37,851 nt of DNA from AA29 sp041481445 (GTDB lineage: Bacteria > Acidobacteriota > Vicinamibacteria > Fen-336), in the NCBI GenBank assembly GCA_041481445.1, contig JBGPBV010000060.1, forward strand, positions 1-37,851, given 5' to 3'. The translations under genes and the position numbers were made by a program. Within the stretch, counting starts at the first letter, position 1; each line of letters starts with the position of its first letter. The notes under the pieces were generated by a model. That model worked only from the letters and a program-made list of their open reading frames with translations, searched no databases and was not told the origin of the DNA. Positions 1 to 6,871 of this stretch are shown piece by piece.

Positions 1-807
1 CATGTCCAGGCCGAGCTCGTCTCCGAGGTGGAGAGCATCCGTGCGGGCGAGCGCTTCTGGGTGGCGCTGCATCTGAAGATGGATCCGGAGTGGCACACGT
101 ACTGGAAGAACCCCGGCGATTCCGGCCTGCCCTCGCGTCTGACCTGGAAGCTGCCCGCCGGCTTCACGGCCGGCGAGATCGAATGGCCGTACCCGAAGAC
201 GTTCACGCAGGGTCCCGTCACGAGCTACGGCTACGAAGGCGAGGTGCTCCTGCCCGTGGCGATCACGCCGCCGGCGTCGCTGGCCGCCGGGTCGCCGGTC
301 ACCCTGGCCGCGCGCGCGGACTGGCTCGAATGCCGCGAGGCCTGCCTGCCCGGCCGCCGCGAGCTGACGCTGGAGGTTCCTGTCCGCTCCGAGCCGCCGA
401 AGCCGTCCGCGCGCTGGGCGGCCGCCTTCGAGGACACGCGCCGACGCCTGCCCGATCCCGGCACCGGCTGGACGTTCCAGGTCAAGGACACGCCGCCGCG
501 CCTCGTCCTCGTCATCCAGCCGCCGCGCGCCGTGGGGGCGATCGGCAAGGCCCGTTTCTTCCCGGACAAGGGGCAGGTGATCGACCACGCCGCCCCGCAG
601 ACGCTGGCGCCGGCGGCGGGCGGCTACCGGTTGGAGATGACCCTGGCTCCCAACGCCCCGCGCCCGCTGGGCGCGGTCGAGGGCGTCCTCGTCACCGAGG
701 GTGCCGGCGGGACCCGGGCCGTGCGCGTCGAGGCCCACAAGGCCGGCGCGAGGGGGCTCAGCACGGGCGGAGGCGCAGCGCCGCCGTCCGACAAGGAGGA
801 CCGATGA
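1..807 (+). CDS. DsbD alpha-domain-like periplasmic protein (5' partial)
   Basis: The frame is open to the left edge, so the N-terminus and any signal peptide are missing; an internal GTG at 28 is not the start. About 268 residues remain. The WHTYWKNPGDSG motif and the CREACLPG segment (a CxxxC pair) are typical of the N-terminal substrate-handling domain of the thiol:disulfide interchange protein DsbD (DsbC-like domain). A full DsbD would continue into eight membrane helices and a thioredoxin domain, but here the frame stops after an Ala/Gly-rich tail. It is therefore a stand-alone alpha-like domain, presumably periplasmic. The stop overlaps the next start as ATGA, with AAGGAGGA just upstream, so it is translationally coupled to the redoxin. 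Inferred role: passing electrons or disulfides to or from that redoxin. Family assignment is good; the exact role is open. Confidence 0.85.
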   Translation, partial: HVQAELVSEVESIRAGERFWVALHLKMDPEWHTYWKNPGDSGLPSRLTWKLPAGFTAGEIEWPYPKTFTQGPVTSYGYEGEVLLPVAITPPASLAAGSPVTLAARADWLECREACLPGRRELTLEVPVRSEPPKPSARWAAAFEDTRRRLPDPGTGWTFQVKDTPPRLVLVIQPPRAVGAIGKARFFPDKGQVIDHAAPQTLAPAAGGYRLEMTLAPNAPRPLGAVEGVLVTEGAGGTRAVRVEAHKAGARGLSTGGGAAPPSDKEDR

Positions 808-1418
808 CGAACCAGGCCAGGGCACTCGTGGCGGCGGCGGTGGGCGCGGTGATCTTCGCGCCGTCCGCGCGAGCGGCGGCGGTGGTCGGCCAGCTTGCTC
901 CCGCGTTCAGCGCGCCCGATACCACGGGAGCCACCCGCTCGCTCGCCGATTACAAGGGCAAGTACGTGGTGCTCGAATGGGTGAACTTCGAGTGCCCGTT
1001 CGTGGGCAAGCATTACGGCTCCGGCCACATGCAGAAGCTGCAGAAGGAGTACACGGGCAAGGGTGTGGTCTGGCTGTCCATCAACTCCTCCGCCGCCGGC
1101 CAGCAGGGCTACTACGCCGCGGACAAGGTGAACGCGCTGGTGGCCCAGAAGGGCGCCTCTCCGACGGCGTACCTCCTCGACACCGCGGGGACGATCGGAC
1201 GCGCCTACGGGGCCAAGACCACGCCCCACATGTTCATCGTGGATCCCAGGGGCACGCTGATCTATGCCGGCGGGATCGACGACACGCCGTCCACGGACCA
1301 GGCCGACATCAAGACCGCGAAGAACTACGTCCAGGCCGCGCTGGACGAGGCCCTGGCCGGCAAGCCCGTGACCACGGCCTCGACCCAGTCGTACGGGTGC
1401 TCCGTCAAGTACAACTGA
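804..1418 (+). CDS. Exported redoxin / AhpC-TSA family thioredoxin-fold protein
   Basis: 204 residues. A signal peptide (hydrophobic stretch ending near SARA-AAVVG, about residue 25) precedes a redoxin domain with GQLAPAFSAPDTTG and a TTPHMFIVDPRG segment (cis-Pro loop). There is no CxxC motif: the active-site loop reads NFECPFVGKHY with one cysteine, C64. A second cysteine, C199, lies in the C-terminal GCSVKY motif and could act as a resolving residue. This arrangement belongs to a known subgroup of thioredoxin-like proteins rather than to classic TlpA. The start ATG at 804 overlaps the preceding stop and has a strong Shine-Dalgarno (AAGGAGGA, 793-800). It is co-transcribed with the DsbD-alpha-like gene, suggesting a two-protein periplasmic redox relay. 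Peroxidase versus reductase activity cannot be decided from sequence. Confidence 0.88.
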   Translation: MTNQARALVAAAVGAVIFAPSARAAAVVGQLAPAFSAPDTTGATRSLADYKGKYVVLEWVNFECPFVGKHYGSGHMQKLQKEYTGKGVVWLSINSSAAGQQGYYAADKVNALVAQKGASPTAYLLDTAGTIGRAYGAKTTPHMFIVDPRGTLIYAGGIDDTPSTDQADIKTAKNYVQAALDEALAGKPVTTASTQSYGCSVKYN

Positions 1419-1422
1419 GGGC

Positions 1423-2505
1423 TCAGTCCCCCACGACCGGCGCCAGGGCCTCGAGCAGGCGCGCGCCCGTGTCCGTCGCGCGCGCTTGCTCCAGCCGGCG
1501 TTGCTGGCCGGTCAGGACGGTGGCACGCATCGCACGATCCCTGACCAGCCGGTCGATCAGCGCCGCCACCTCGGGGGCGCGCTTGTCCTCGAGCAGGAGG
1601 CCGGCGCCGCCGAGCGTCTCCGCCACCGCCCCCGCGTCGTAGGCCATCACCGGCACGCCGAAGGCCATCGCCTCCAGCAGGGGCACGCAGAACCCCTCGT
1701 GCTCGGAGAGCGAGACGTACGCGCTCGCGACCGAGTAGTACGCCCGCAGCTCGTCGTCCTCCACCTGGCCGGTGAAGACGACCTCCTGTGCCCCCAGCTC
1801 GCGTCCGACCGCTTGGAGGTAGAGCAGGTAGGGCTCGTAGCCCCAGTGGTCGCCGACCAGCAGTAGCCGGCTGGCGGGGTCGAACGTGGATTGGTAGAAC
1901 GCGAACGCGCGCAGCAGGTCCTCGATCTTCTTGTTGGGGATGATGCGGCCGACGAAGAGCAGGTTCGTCCTTCCGTCCCCGAAGACCTCGCGGATCACCG
2001 GCGCGCGCGGGCCGGCGGCGAAGCGATCGAGGTCGAGCGGGATGGGGGCCACCGCCGTCCGCGCGTAGCCCGCCCTTTCCAGCTCGCGGCGGTTGAACTC
2101 GCTCACCCCCAGGCCGAGCGCGGTGCGGGGGGCGAAGGCGGCGAGCTCGAGCCGTCCCTGGTGGCACTGGCGCGCGAGGTGGGGCAGGAAAGAGGCGAAG
2201 TACTCGGGCGGCGTGATGTTGTGGTAGCGCGTGACCAGGCGGTCAGGTGCCGAGAAGATCATCCGCCCCGCGCCGCTCCCGATCGCGAAGTGGAACAGGC
2301 AGACCGTGTCCGGCGAGGAAACCTCGGCGTATCGCCAGAGGGGACGACATCGCTGCGCCATCCGCGGATGGGCGTGCTCGGCGAAGATGTCCGATTCGAA
2401 CCCGGCGGATCGGAGATGGCCCTGGATGGCGAGAGCGTCGTTGCTGACCGCGTCGCCGTAGGAGAGGGCGGCCATCAACTGGTGGACGCGGCGGGCCACG
2501 GTCAC
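1423..2505 (-). CDS. GT4-type glycosyltransferase (GT-B fold)
   Basis: About 360 residues. The C-terminal half is a typical glycosyltransferase group 1 domain: LLFVGRIIPNKKIEDLL opens the donor-binding Rossmann lobe, and EHEGFCVPLLE gives the E-x7-E donor-site motif, followed by a GVPVMAYDAGAVAETLGGAG segment. The N-terminal lobe contains a YHNITPPEYF acceptor-side motif. It probably adds a sugar from an activated nucleotide donor to an envelope polysaccharide or glycolipid; donor and acceptor are unknown. The GTG start at 2505 overlaps the EamA stop as GTGA. A second in-frame GTG at 2499 has better spacing (7 nt) from the GAGGAG upstream and is an equally good start. The stop lies 4 bp from the convergent redoxin stop. 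Confidence 0.88.
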   Translation of the reverse strand: MTVARRVHQLMAALSYGDAVSNDALAIQGHLRSAGFESDIFAEHAHPRMAQRCRPLWRYAEVSSPDTVCLFHFAIGSGAGRMIFSAPDRLVTRYHNITPPEYFASFLPHLARQCHQGRLELAAFAPRTALGLGVSEFNRRELERAGYARTAVAPIPLDLDRFAAGPRAPVIREVFGDGRTNLLFVGRIIPNKKIEDLLRAFAFYQSTFDPASRLLLVGDHWGYEPYLLYLQAVGRELGAQEVVFTGQVEDDELRAYYSVASAYVSLSEHEGFCVPLLEAMAFGVPVMAYDAGAVAETLGGAGLLLEDKRAPEVAALIDRLVRDRAMRATVLTGQQRRLEQARATDTGARLLEALAPVVGD

Positions 2506-3347
2506 GCTCCTCGCCGCCCGAGAACGGCCAGGGCCACGCCGCCCAGGATGGCCGCGCCGGCGGCGACCAGCCGCACCGTCACCGTCTCGCCCAGGATCAG
2601 GACGCCGCCGAACGCGGTCAGGACCGGCACCGAGAGCTGCACGACCGCCGCGCGCGTCGCGGTGAGGCCGCGCAGGGCCGCGTACCAGACGGTGTATCCG
2701 AGGCCGGAGGCGATCGCGCCCGACGCGCAGGCCAGGAGCGCCCCTCGCGCGGTCAGGTGCGCCGGCCCGGGCGCGAGAAGGCTCAGGGCGAGGGCGAAGA
2801 TCACGGCGCGGGCGAAGTTGGCCGCGGTCGTCTCGAGCGGCCGCGTGCTGCTCCGGCCCCGCAGCGAGTACACGCCCCAGGCCGCACCCGCGATGAGCAT
2901 GAGACACGCCCCCAGCGGATCGGGCGCGCCCAGGCCCCGCGACACGAGGGCGATCACGCCCGCTACCGCCAGCGCGATGCCGGCCCACTCCACCGGGCGT
3001 GGCCGCTCGCCCATGCGCAGGGCCCAGGCGATCATGGTCGTCTGCACGGCTCCGAAGGCGAGCAGCGCGCCCACGCCCGCCCCGATCCGCAGGTACGCGA
3101 AGGAGAAGGGGGCGGCGTAGGCGAAGAGGGCGGCCGCGGAGGGCCAGCTCCCCTCGCCGAGGAGCGCCCGCGGGCCGCCGCGCGCGAGGGCGCAGAGCAC
3201 GACCGCCCCCGAGACGAGGCGCACGGTGGTGAAGGTCGCGGCGTCGGCCAGCCCGGGACCGAGCGCGCCCCGGCAGAGGAGCGAGTTGGCGGCAAAGCCC
3301 ACGAGGGCGGCCACCGTGAACGCGGCCGTCCGTAGTCCCGCTCTCAC
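2502..3347 (-). CDS. EamA/DMT-family transporter
   Basis: About 281 residues forming two five-helix EamA repeats (ten membrane segments), with FAANSLLCRGALGPG and TTVRLVSGAVVL near the N-terminus and the second repeat beginning around the GLGAPDPLGACLMLIAGAAWG region. It is an inner-membrane drug/metabolite-type exporter of unknown substrate. The frame opens at a TTG (3356), but that codon overlaps a TAGACT -10 box on the minus strand (3361-3356). The GTG at 3347 lies 8 nt beyond the box, matching the leaderless pattern of many genes here, so I prefer it. It is the first gene of a two-gene unit with the overlapping glycosyltransferase. Confidence 0.88.
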   Translation of the reverse strand: MRAGLRTAAFTVAALVGFAANSLLCRGALGPGLADAATFTTVRLVSGAVVLCALARGGPRALLGEGSWPSAAALFAYAAPFSFAYLRIGAGVGALLAFGAVQTTMIAWALRMGERPRPVEWAGIALAVAGVIALVSRGLGAPDPLGACLMLIAGAAWGVYSLRGRSSTRPLETTAANFARAVIFALALSLLAPGPAHLTARGALLACASGAIASGLGYTVWYAALRGLTATRAAVVQLSVPVLTAFGGVLILGETVTVRLVAAGAAILGGVALAVLGRRGA

Positions 3348-3355
3348 GCGCGCCA

Positions 3356-3361
3356 AGTCTA
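3356..3361 (-). promoter_or_regulatory. -10 box (TAGACT) of EamA gene
   Basis: TAGACT on the minus strand ends 8 nt before the GTG at 3347. This spacing predicts a transcript beginning at or next to the start codon. No convincing -35 is seen. Confidence 0.45.
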
Positions 3362-3390
3362 ATCTGGCGCGTGCGCCCGGCGAGAGTGTC

Positions 3391-5523
3391 CTACGAGGGC
3401 CGGCGAGGGGCGGTGCGCGCGGCGCCGCCGGGGCCGGCGGCCGGGGACAAGGGCATCTCGCGCCCGCCCAGCTCCATCACCAGCTTCACCCGCTTGCCGT
3501 CCCGGACCACGGTCAGGTTGCGCTTGCCGTCGAGGCGGATGGCCTGGCGGACTTCGTCGAGCGTGAACTCCTTGGAGGGCCGGCCGTCGAGCTCGATCAA
3601 GACGTCGCCCCGGCTGACCCCGGCCTGCGCGCCCGGGGAGGACGGCACGATGCTGACGACGCGGAACGCCTCGTCCGCCAATGACTCCTGGCCCAGCGTG
3701 ATGCCGGTGCGGTACCGGCGCAGGAAGTCCTCCTTGTCCGCGGCGGCAGCGACCGCCTCCTCCATGCCGATCTTGTGGGTGTCGACCATGCGCTGCAGCT
3801 CGTCGTTGAGGAGGCTCATGCCGAGAGCCTTGCTCGTCTGCATGATCCCGGGGAGCTGCACGGTCTTGGACTCGCGGATGAGGTTGGCCACCGCCACCGT
3901 CACCACCAGCACCTCGATGGCGGCCAGGCGTCCCCCGCCCTTCTTCTTCACCAGGGTCTGCGCGACCACGCCCTTGAGCACGTCGGACATCACGCTGCGG
4001 ACCTGGGCCTGCTGGTAGGCCGGGAAGTTGTCCACCACGCGGTCGACCGCGCTCACCGCGTTGTTGGTGTGAAGCGTCCCGAACACGAGGTGGCCGGTGT
4101 TGGCCGTCTCCAGGGCCAGCATGATCGTCTCCGGGTCGCGCATCTCGCCCACCAGCACGATGTCGGGGTCCTCGCGCAGGGCGGCGCGCAGGGCGCGACC
4201 GAAGCTGGTGGTGTGGCCACCCATCTCGCGCTGGTTGATGAGGCACTTCTGGCTCGGATGCACGAACTCGATCGGGTCTTCCAGGGTGACGATGTGCTGG
4301 GTCTTCGTCTTGTTGATGTAGTCGATCATCGCGGCCAGGGTCGTGGACTTGCCGCTGCCGGTGGGGCCGGTGACCAGGATCAGCCCCTTCGGGATGTCGC
4401 AGAAGGTCCGGAGCACGGGCGGGAGCGCGAGCTGCTCGAAGGTGAGGATCTTGCTCGGGATCTGGCGCAGGACGGCGGAGACCCCGTGGCGGTCGCGGAA
4501 GACGTTCACGCGGAAGCGCGCGGAGCCGGGCAGGGCGTAGGCGAGGTCGGTGTCGTTGTCCTCCGCGAACTGCTTCCGGTGCCGCGGTTCCATCACCGGC
4601 TCCAGCAGCTCCAGGACCTCCGACGGCCCCAGCACGGGCAGGTCGTCGATGGTCTTGATGTCGCCGTCCACGCGCCAATGCGGCTTGTGGCCGGCGGAGA
4701 GGTGCAGGTCGGAGGCGCCCTCCGCCACCACGCGCTCGACGAGCTTCTCCAGGCGCGGCGAGCGGCCGACCGGCTCCGGGCCCTTGACCGCGGGGGCGCC
4801 CTTGGCCGCGAAGCCCTTGACCCCGCCGTGGCGGCTGAGCACGTCGTTGAAGAAGTCGGCGTGCACCTGGACGGGCCGGACCTCCAGCGCGGGCAGGAGG
4901 TCGTGCACGGCCTTGAGGACCTGGGTCGTGGGCGGGTCGACCACGCCGATGGTGAGCACGTTCTCGTCGACGCGGAGGGGCAGCACACGATGGCGCTGGA
5001 TCAGCTCGATGGGGAGCATGTCCAGGACCTCCGCCGACGGCTGTGGCGGCTGCGCCATCTCCGGGATCTCGATCCGGCCCGAGAGCTGGTTCACGCGGTG
5101 GGCGAGGCCGGAGGACAGCGCGGCCCCGAAACCCGGGATCTTCTGGAACATCTGCTCGAAGGCCTTGGAGGAGAACTTGAGGGCCAGCACCTTGCCCTTG
5201 GCCGTGACCGAGGCCGTGCGCGGCTCGCCGAGGAGGAGGCTCACCTCGCCGATGCTCGCGGGCAGGGGCACCTCACCGACCTCGACCGACTCCCCCTTGC
5301 CCTTGTCGACGGTGACGCCGGCGACGCCCTCGATGACCACGAAGAACGCGTCGGACGGATCGCCCTGCTTGACGATCGTCTCCCCCGCGTCGAAGCGCTG
5401 CAGCTCGGCCACCTTGACCAGCTGCGGGACCTGCTCGGGCTTGAGGGCGCGGAAGAGCGCCAATTGTCCGATCGACGAGAACACCTTCGGCTCCAGCTCC
5501 TTCGTGAGGCTGACAGTGTCCAT
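3391..5523 (-). CDS. PilT-type secretion/pilus ATPase with cNMP-binding, MshEN-like and PDZ domains
   Basis: About 710 residues with four modules. (1) cNMP-binding domain, about 20-135, keeping the phosphate-cassette signature GEVSLLLGEPRTASV. (2) About 160-240, the second half of an MshEN/T2SSE-N domain (MLPIELIQRHRVLPL); the Q-x-G-rich c-di-GMP-binding first half is not recognisable. (3) T2SSE/PilT ATPase, about 255-590: Walker A GPTGSGKST near 385-393, Walker B DPDIVLVGEMRD near 455, His box TGHLVFGTLHTN near 479; closest to PilT (retraction ATPase) by eye. (4) C-terminal PDZ domain, about 610-690 (SSPGAQAGVSRGDVLIELDG). The ATG at 5523 is preceded by GGAGGAGG with 6 nt spacing; an in-frame GTG at 5538 would lie inside that ribosome site. 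No pilin, PilC or PilM-Q gene is nearby. Domain calls are solid; the cellular role, a ligand-gated motor ATPase, is inferred. Confidence 0.9.
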   Translation of the reverse strand: MDTVSLTKELEPKVFSSIGQLALFRALKPEQVPQLVKVAELQRFDAGETIVKQGDPSDAFFVVIEGVAGVTVDKGKGESVEVGEVPLPASIGEVSLLLGEPRTASVTAKGKVLALKFSSKAFEQMFQKIPGFGAALSSGLAHRVNQLSGRIEIPEMAQPPQPSAEVLDMLPIELIQRHRVLPLRVDENVLTIGVVDPPTTQVLKAVHDLLPALEVRPVQVHADFFNDVLSRHGGVKGFAAKGAPAVKGPEPVGRSPRLEKLVERVVAEGASDLHLSAGHKPHWRVDGDIKTIDDLPVLGPSEVLELLEPVMEPRHRKQFAEDNDTDLAYALPGSARFRVNVFRDRHGVSAVLRQIPSKILTFEQLALPPVLRTFCDIPKGLILVTGPTGSGKSTTLAAMIDYINKTKTQHIVTLEDPIEFVHPSQKCLINQREMGGHTTSFGRALRAALREDPDIVLVGEMRDPETIMLALETANTGHLVFGTLHTNNAVSAVDRVVDNFPAYQQAQVRSVMSDVLKGVVAQTLVKKKGGGRLAAIEVLVVTVAVANLIRESKTVQLPGIMQTSKALGMSLLNDELQRMVDTHKIGMEEAVAAAADKEDFLRRYRTGITLGQESLADEAFRVVSIVPSSPGAQAGVSRGDVLIELDGRPSKEFTLDEVRQAIRLDGKRNLTVVRDGKRVKLVMELGGREMPLSPAAGPGGAARTAPRRPS

Positions 5524-5605
5524 TGGCGCCTCCTCCACGGCCGCTTTCCGGCGGGAGGCGAACGATACCAGAGGCGCTGCCGCCGCGAAAGGGAGGCCCC
5601 GGGGC

Positions 5606-5611
5606 TAGGAT
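5606..5611 (+). promoter_or_regulatory. -10 box (TAGGAT) of psd
   Basis: TAGGAT lies 10 nt before the ATG at 5622 and overlaps the upstream ATG at 5610, arguing that 5622 is the used start. A perfect palindrome, GCCCCGGGGC (5596-5605), abuts the box on its upstream side. Confidence 0.4.
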
Positions 5612-5621
5612 GGGACGATCG

Positions 5622-6479
5622 ATGGCGAGCCCCCGAGAGCTGGCCGAGCGCCTGTTCGTACGCGCGGTGTCCCCTCCGCTCCTCTCCCGCCTGATCGCCC
5701 CCCTGACCGACCTGCGCCTGCCGGGGCCGCTCCTGCGCGCGGCCATGCGGGCCTACGTCCGCGCCTACGGCGTCGACATGTCGGAGGCGGCGGAGCCGCT
5801 GTCCGCCCATCCCACGTTCAACTCCTTCTTCACGCGCCGCCTCCGCGCGGGCGCGCGCCCCGTCAGCACGGAGAAGGGAGTCGTGGTGTCGCCGTGCGAC
5901 TCGCGCGTGCAGGCCCTGGGCCCCCTGCCGGAGACGGGCCGGGTCGAGCAGGTCAAGGGGCGGACCTACGCGCTGGCCGCCCTCCTCGGCTCGGAAGAGG
6001 ACGCGCGTCCGTTCACGCGCGGCGCCCACGCCACCCTGTACCTCAGCCCGAGCATGTACCACCGCGTGCACTCGCCCGTGGACGGCGCCATTCGCGCCTG
6101 GCGCTACGTGCCCGGGCGGCTCTTCCCGGTGAACGCGCTGGCCGTGCGCCACGTGGAGGGGCTGTTCACCGTCAACGAGCGGGTCGCGGTCTTCATCGAG
6201 ACTCCGGGCTTCGGGCCGGTGGCGGTGGTGATGGTGGGAGCGGCCAACGTGGGACGGATGACCCTCGGCTTCGCCCCCCTCGTGACCAACTCCGGACGGC
6301 CGGGGTCGACGACGGTGCCGCCCGCGCCCATCCCGATCGCGCGGGGGGCGGAGCTGGGCGCGTTCAACCTCGGCTCCACCGTGGTCCTGCTCGTCGCCGA
6401 TCCCCGCCTGGAGCCGGCGGGCGTCGCCCCCGGCCAGGTCGTGCGCGTCGGCCAGCCGCTCTGGCGCCGGCCCTCGTGA
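5622..6479 (+). CDS. psd: Phosphatidylserine decarboxylase proenzyme
   Basis: About 285 residues. It converts phosphatidylserine to phosphatidylethanolamine at the inner membrane. Visible landmarks are YGVDMSEA near the N-terminus, TFNSFFTRRLRAGARP, SPCDSRV, the LSPSMYHRVHSPVDG segment and the C-terminal LGST self-cleavage site with Ser about residue 252, which becomes the pyruvoyl group. Length matches bacterial PSD-B enzymes. The frame also has an ATG at 5610, but that codon overlaps a TAGGAT -10 box, so 5622 is preferred. Its stop overlaps the GTG of the next gene as GTGA. It is divergent from the PilT-type ATPase gene, with 98 bp between the starts. Confidence 0.93.
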   Translation: MASPRELAERLFVRAVSPPLLSRLIAPLTDLRLPGPLLRAAMRAYVRAYGVDMSEAAEPLSAHPTFNSFFTRRLRAGARPVSTEKGVVVSPCDSRVQALGPLPETGRVEQVKGRTYALAALLGSEEDARPFTRGAHATLYLSPSMYHRVHSPVDGAIRAWRYVPGRLFPVNALAVRHVEGLFTVNERVAVFIETPGFGPVAVVMVGAANVGRMTLGFAPLVTNSGRPGSTTVPPAPIPIARGAELGAFNLGSTVVLLVADPRLEPAGVAPGQVVRVGQPLWRRPS

Positions 6480-6871
6480 GCGCGCGCGGCGCGACCGTGC
6501 GCGTGGGCGTCATCTCGGACATCATCGCGGTGCGCGGCAACAACGATCGCGAGGCGTGGGCGGAGGCCCTGCCGGAGACGGCGACCCTTCGTCCGGGCGG
6601 AGTGTCCATCGTGGTGGTGCACGACCTGAAGACGCTGCCGGCGGCGGCGGTGCGCGGCGCGCGGGTGGTGGTCGCCGGCCACTCCCACCAGCCGCGCAAG
6701 GAGGTCCGGGGCGGGATCCTCTACTTCAACCCGGGCAGCGCCGGGCCGAGGCGGTTCCGCCTCCCCATCGCCGTCGGCCGGCTGGAGATCGCGGCCGGCC
6801 GCGTGCGCGCGTCGCTGATCGACCTCGGCTCTCCGCGCGCGGCGCGGCGGCGGGACATAATCGCGCCGTGA
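6476..6871 (+). CDS. Internally deleted YfcE/MJ0936-type metallophosphoesterase
   Basis: 131 residues, GTG start overlapping the psd stop. The family normally begins VGVISDTHG, runs about 40 residues through a GD motif, and then reaches VRGNND. Here VGVISD is followed directly by IIAVRGNNDRE, so the DTH histidine and the GD motif are absent, while GNND, HDLK and GHSHQP, with the usual C-terminal NPGSAGPRRFRLP, are intact. The reading frame is preserved, so this is a clean in-frame loss rather than a frameshift. Several metal ligands are missing, so phosphoesterase activity is doubtful; it may be a decaying gene, a non-catalytic variant, or an assembly collapse. The last codons contain the promoter of the downstream peptidase gene, and its stop overlaps that start as GTGA. 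Confidence 0.75.
   Translation: MSARGATVRVGVISDIIAVRGNNDREAWAEALPETATLRPGGVSIVVVHDLKTLPAAAVRGARVVVAGHSHQPRKEVRGGILYFNPGSAGPRRFRLPIAVGRLEIAAGRVRASLIDLGSPRAARRRDIIAP
6856..6861 (+). promoter_or_regulatory. -10 box (CATAAT) of S9 peptidase gene
   Basis: CATAAT lies exactly 6 nt before the GTG at 6868, inside the 3' end of the preceding gene. It predicts a leaderless transcript independent of the psd operon. Confidence 0.5.

Noticed and set aside
3775..5694. Long plus-strand open frame over the PilT-type gene
   Set aside because: Low-complexity composition and antisense to a gene with clear catalytic motifs.
6476..6871. Frameshift as the cause of the metallophosphoesterase loss
   Set aside because: The family sequence continues in the same frame on both sides of the missing segment, so deletion fits and frameshift does not.
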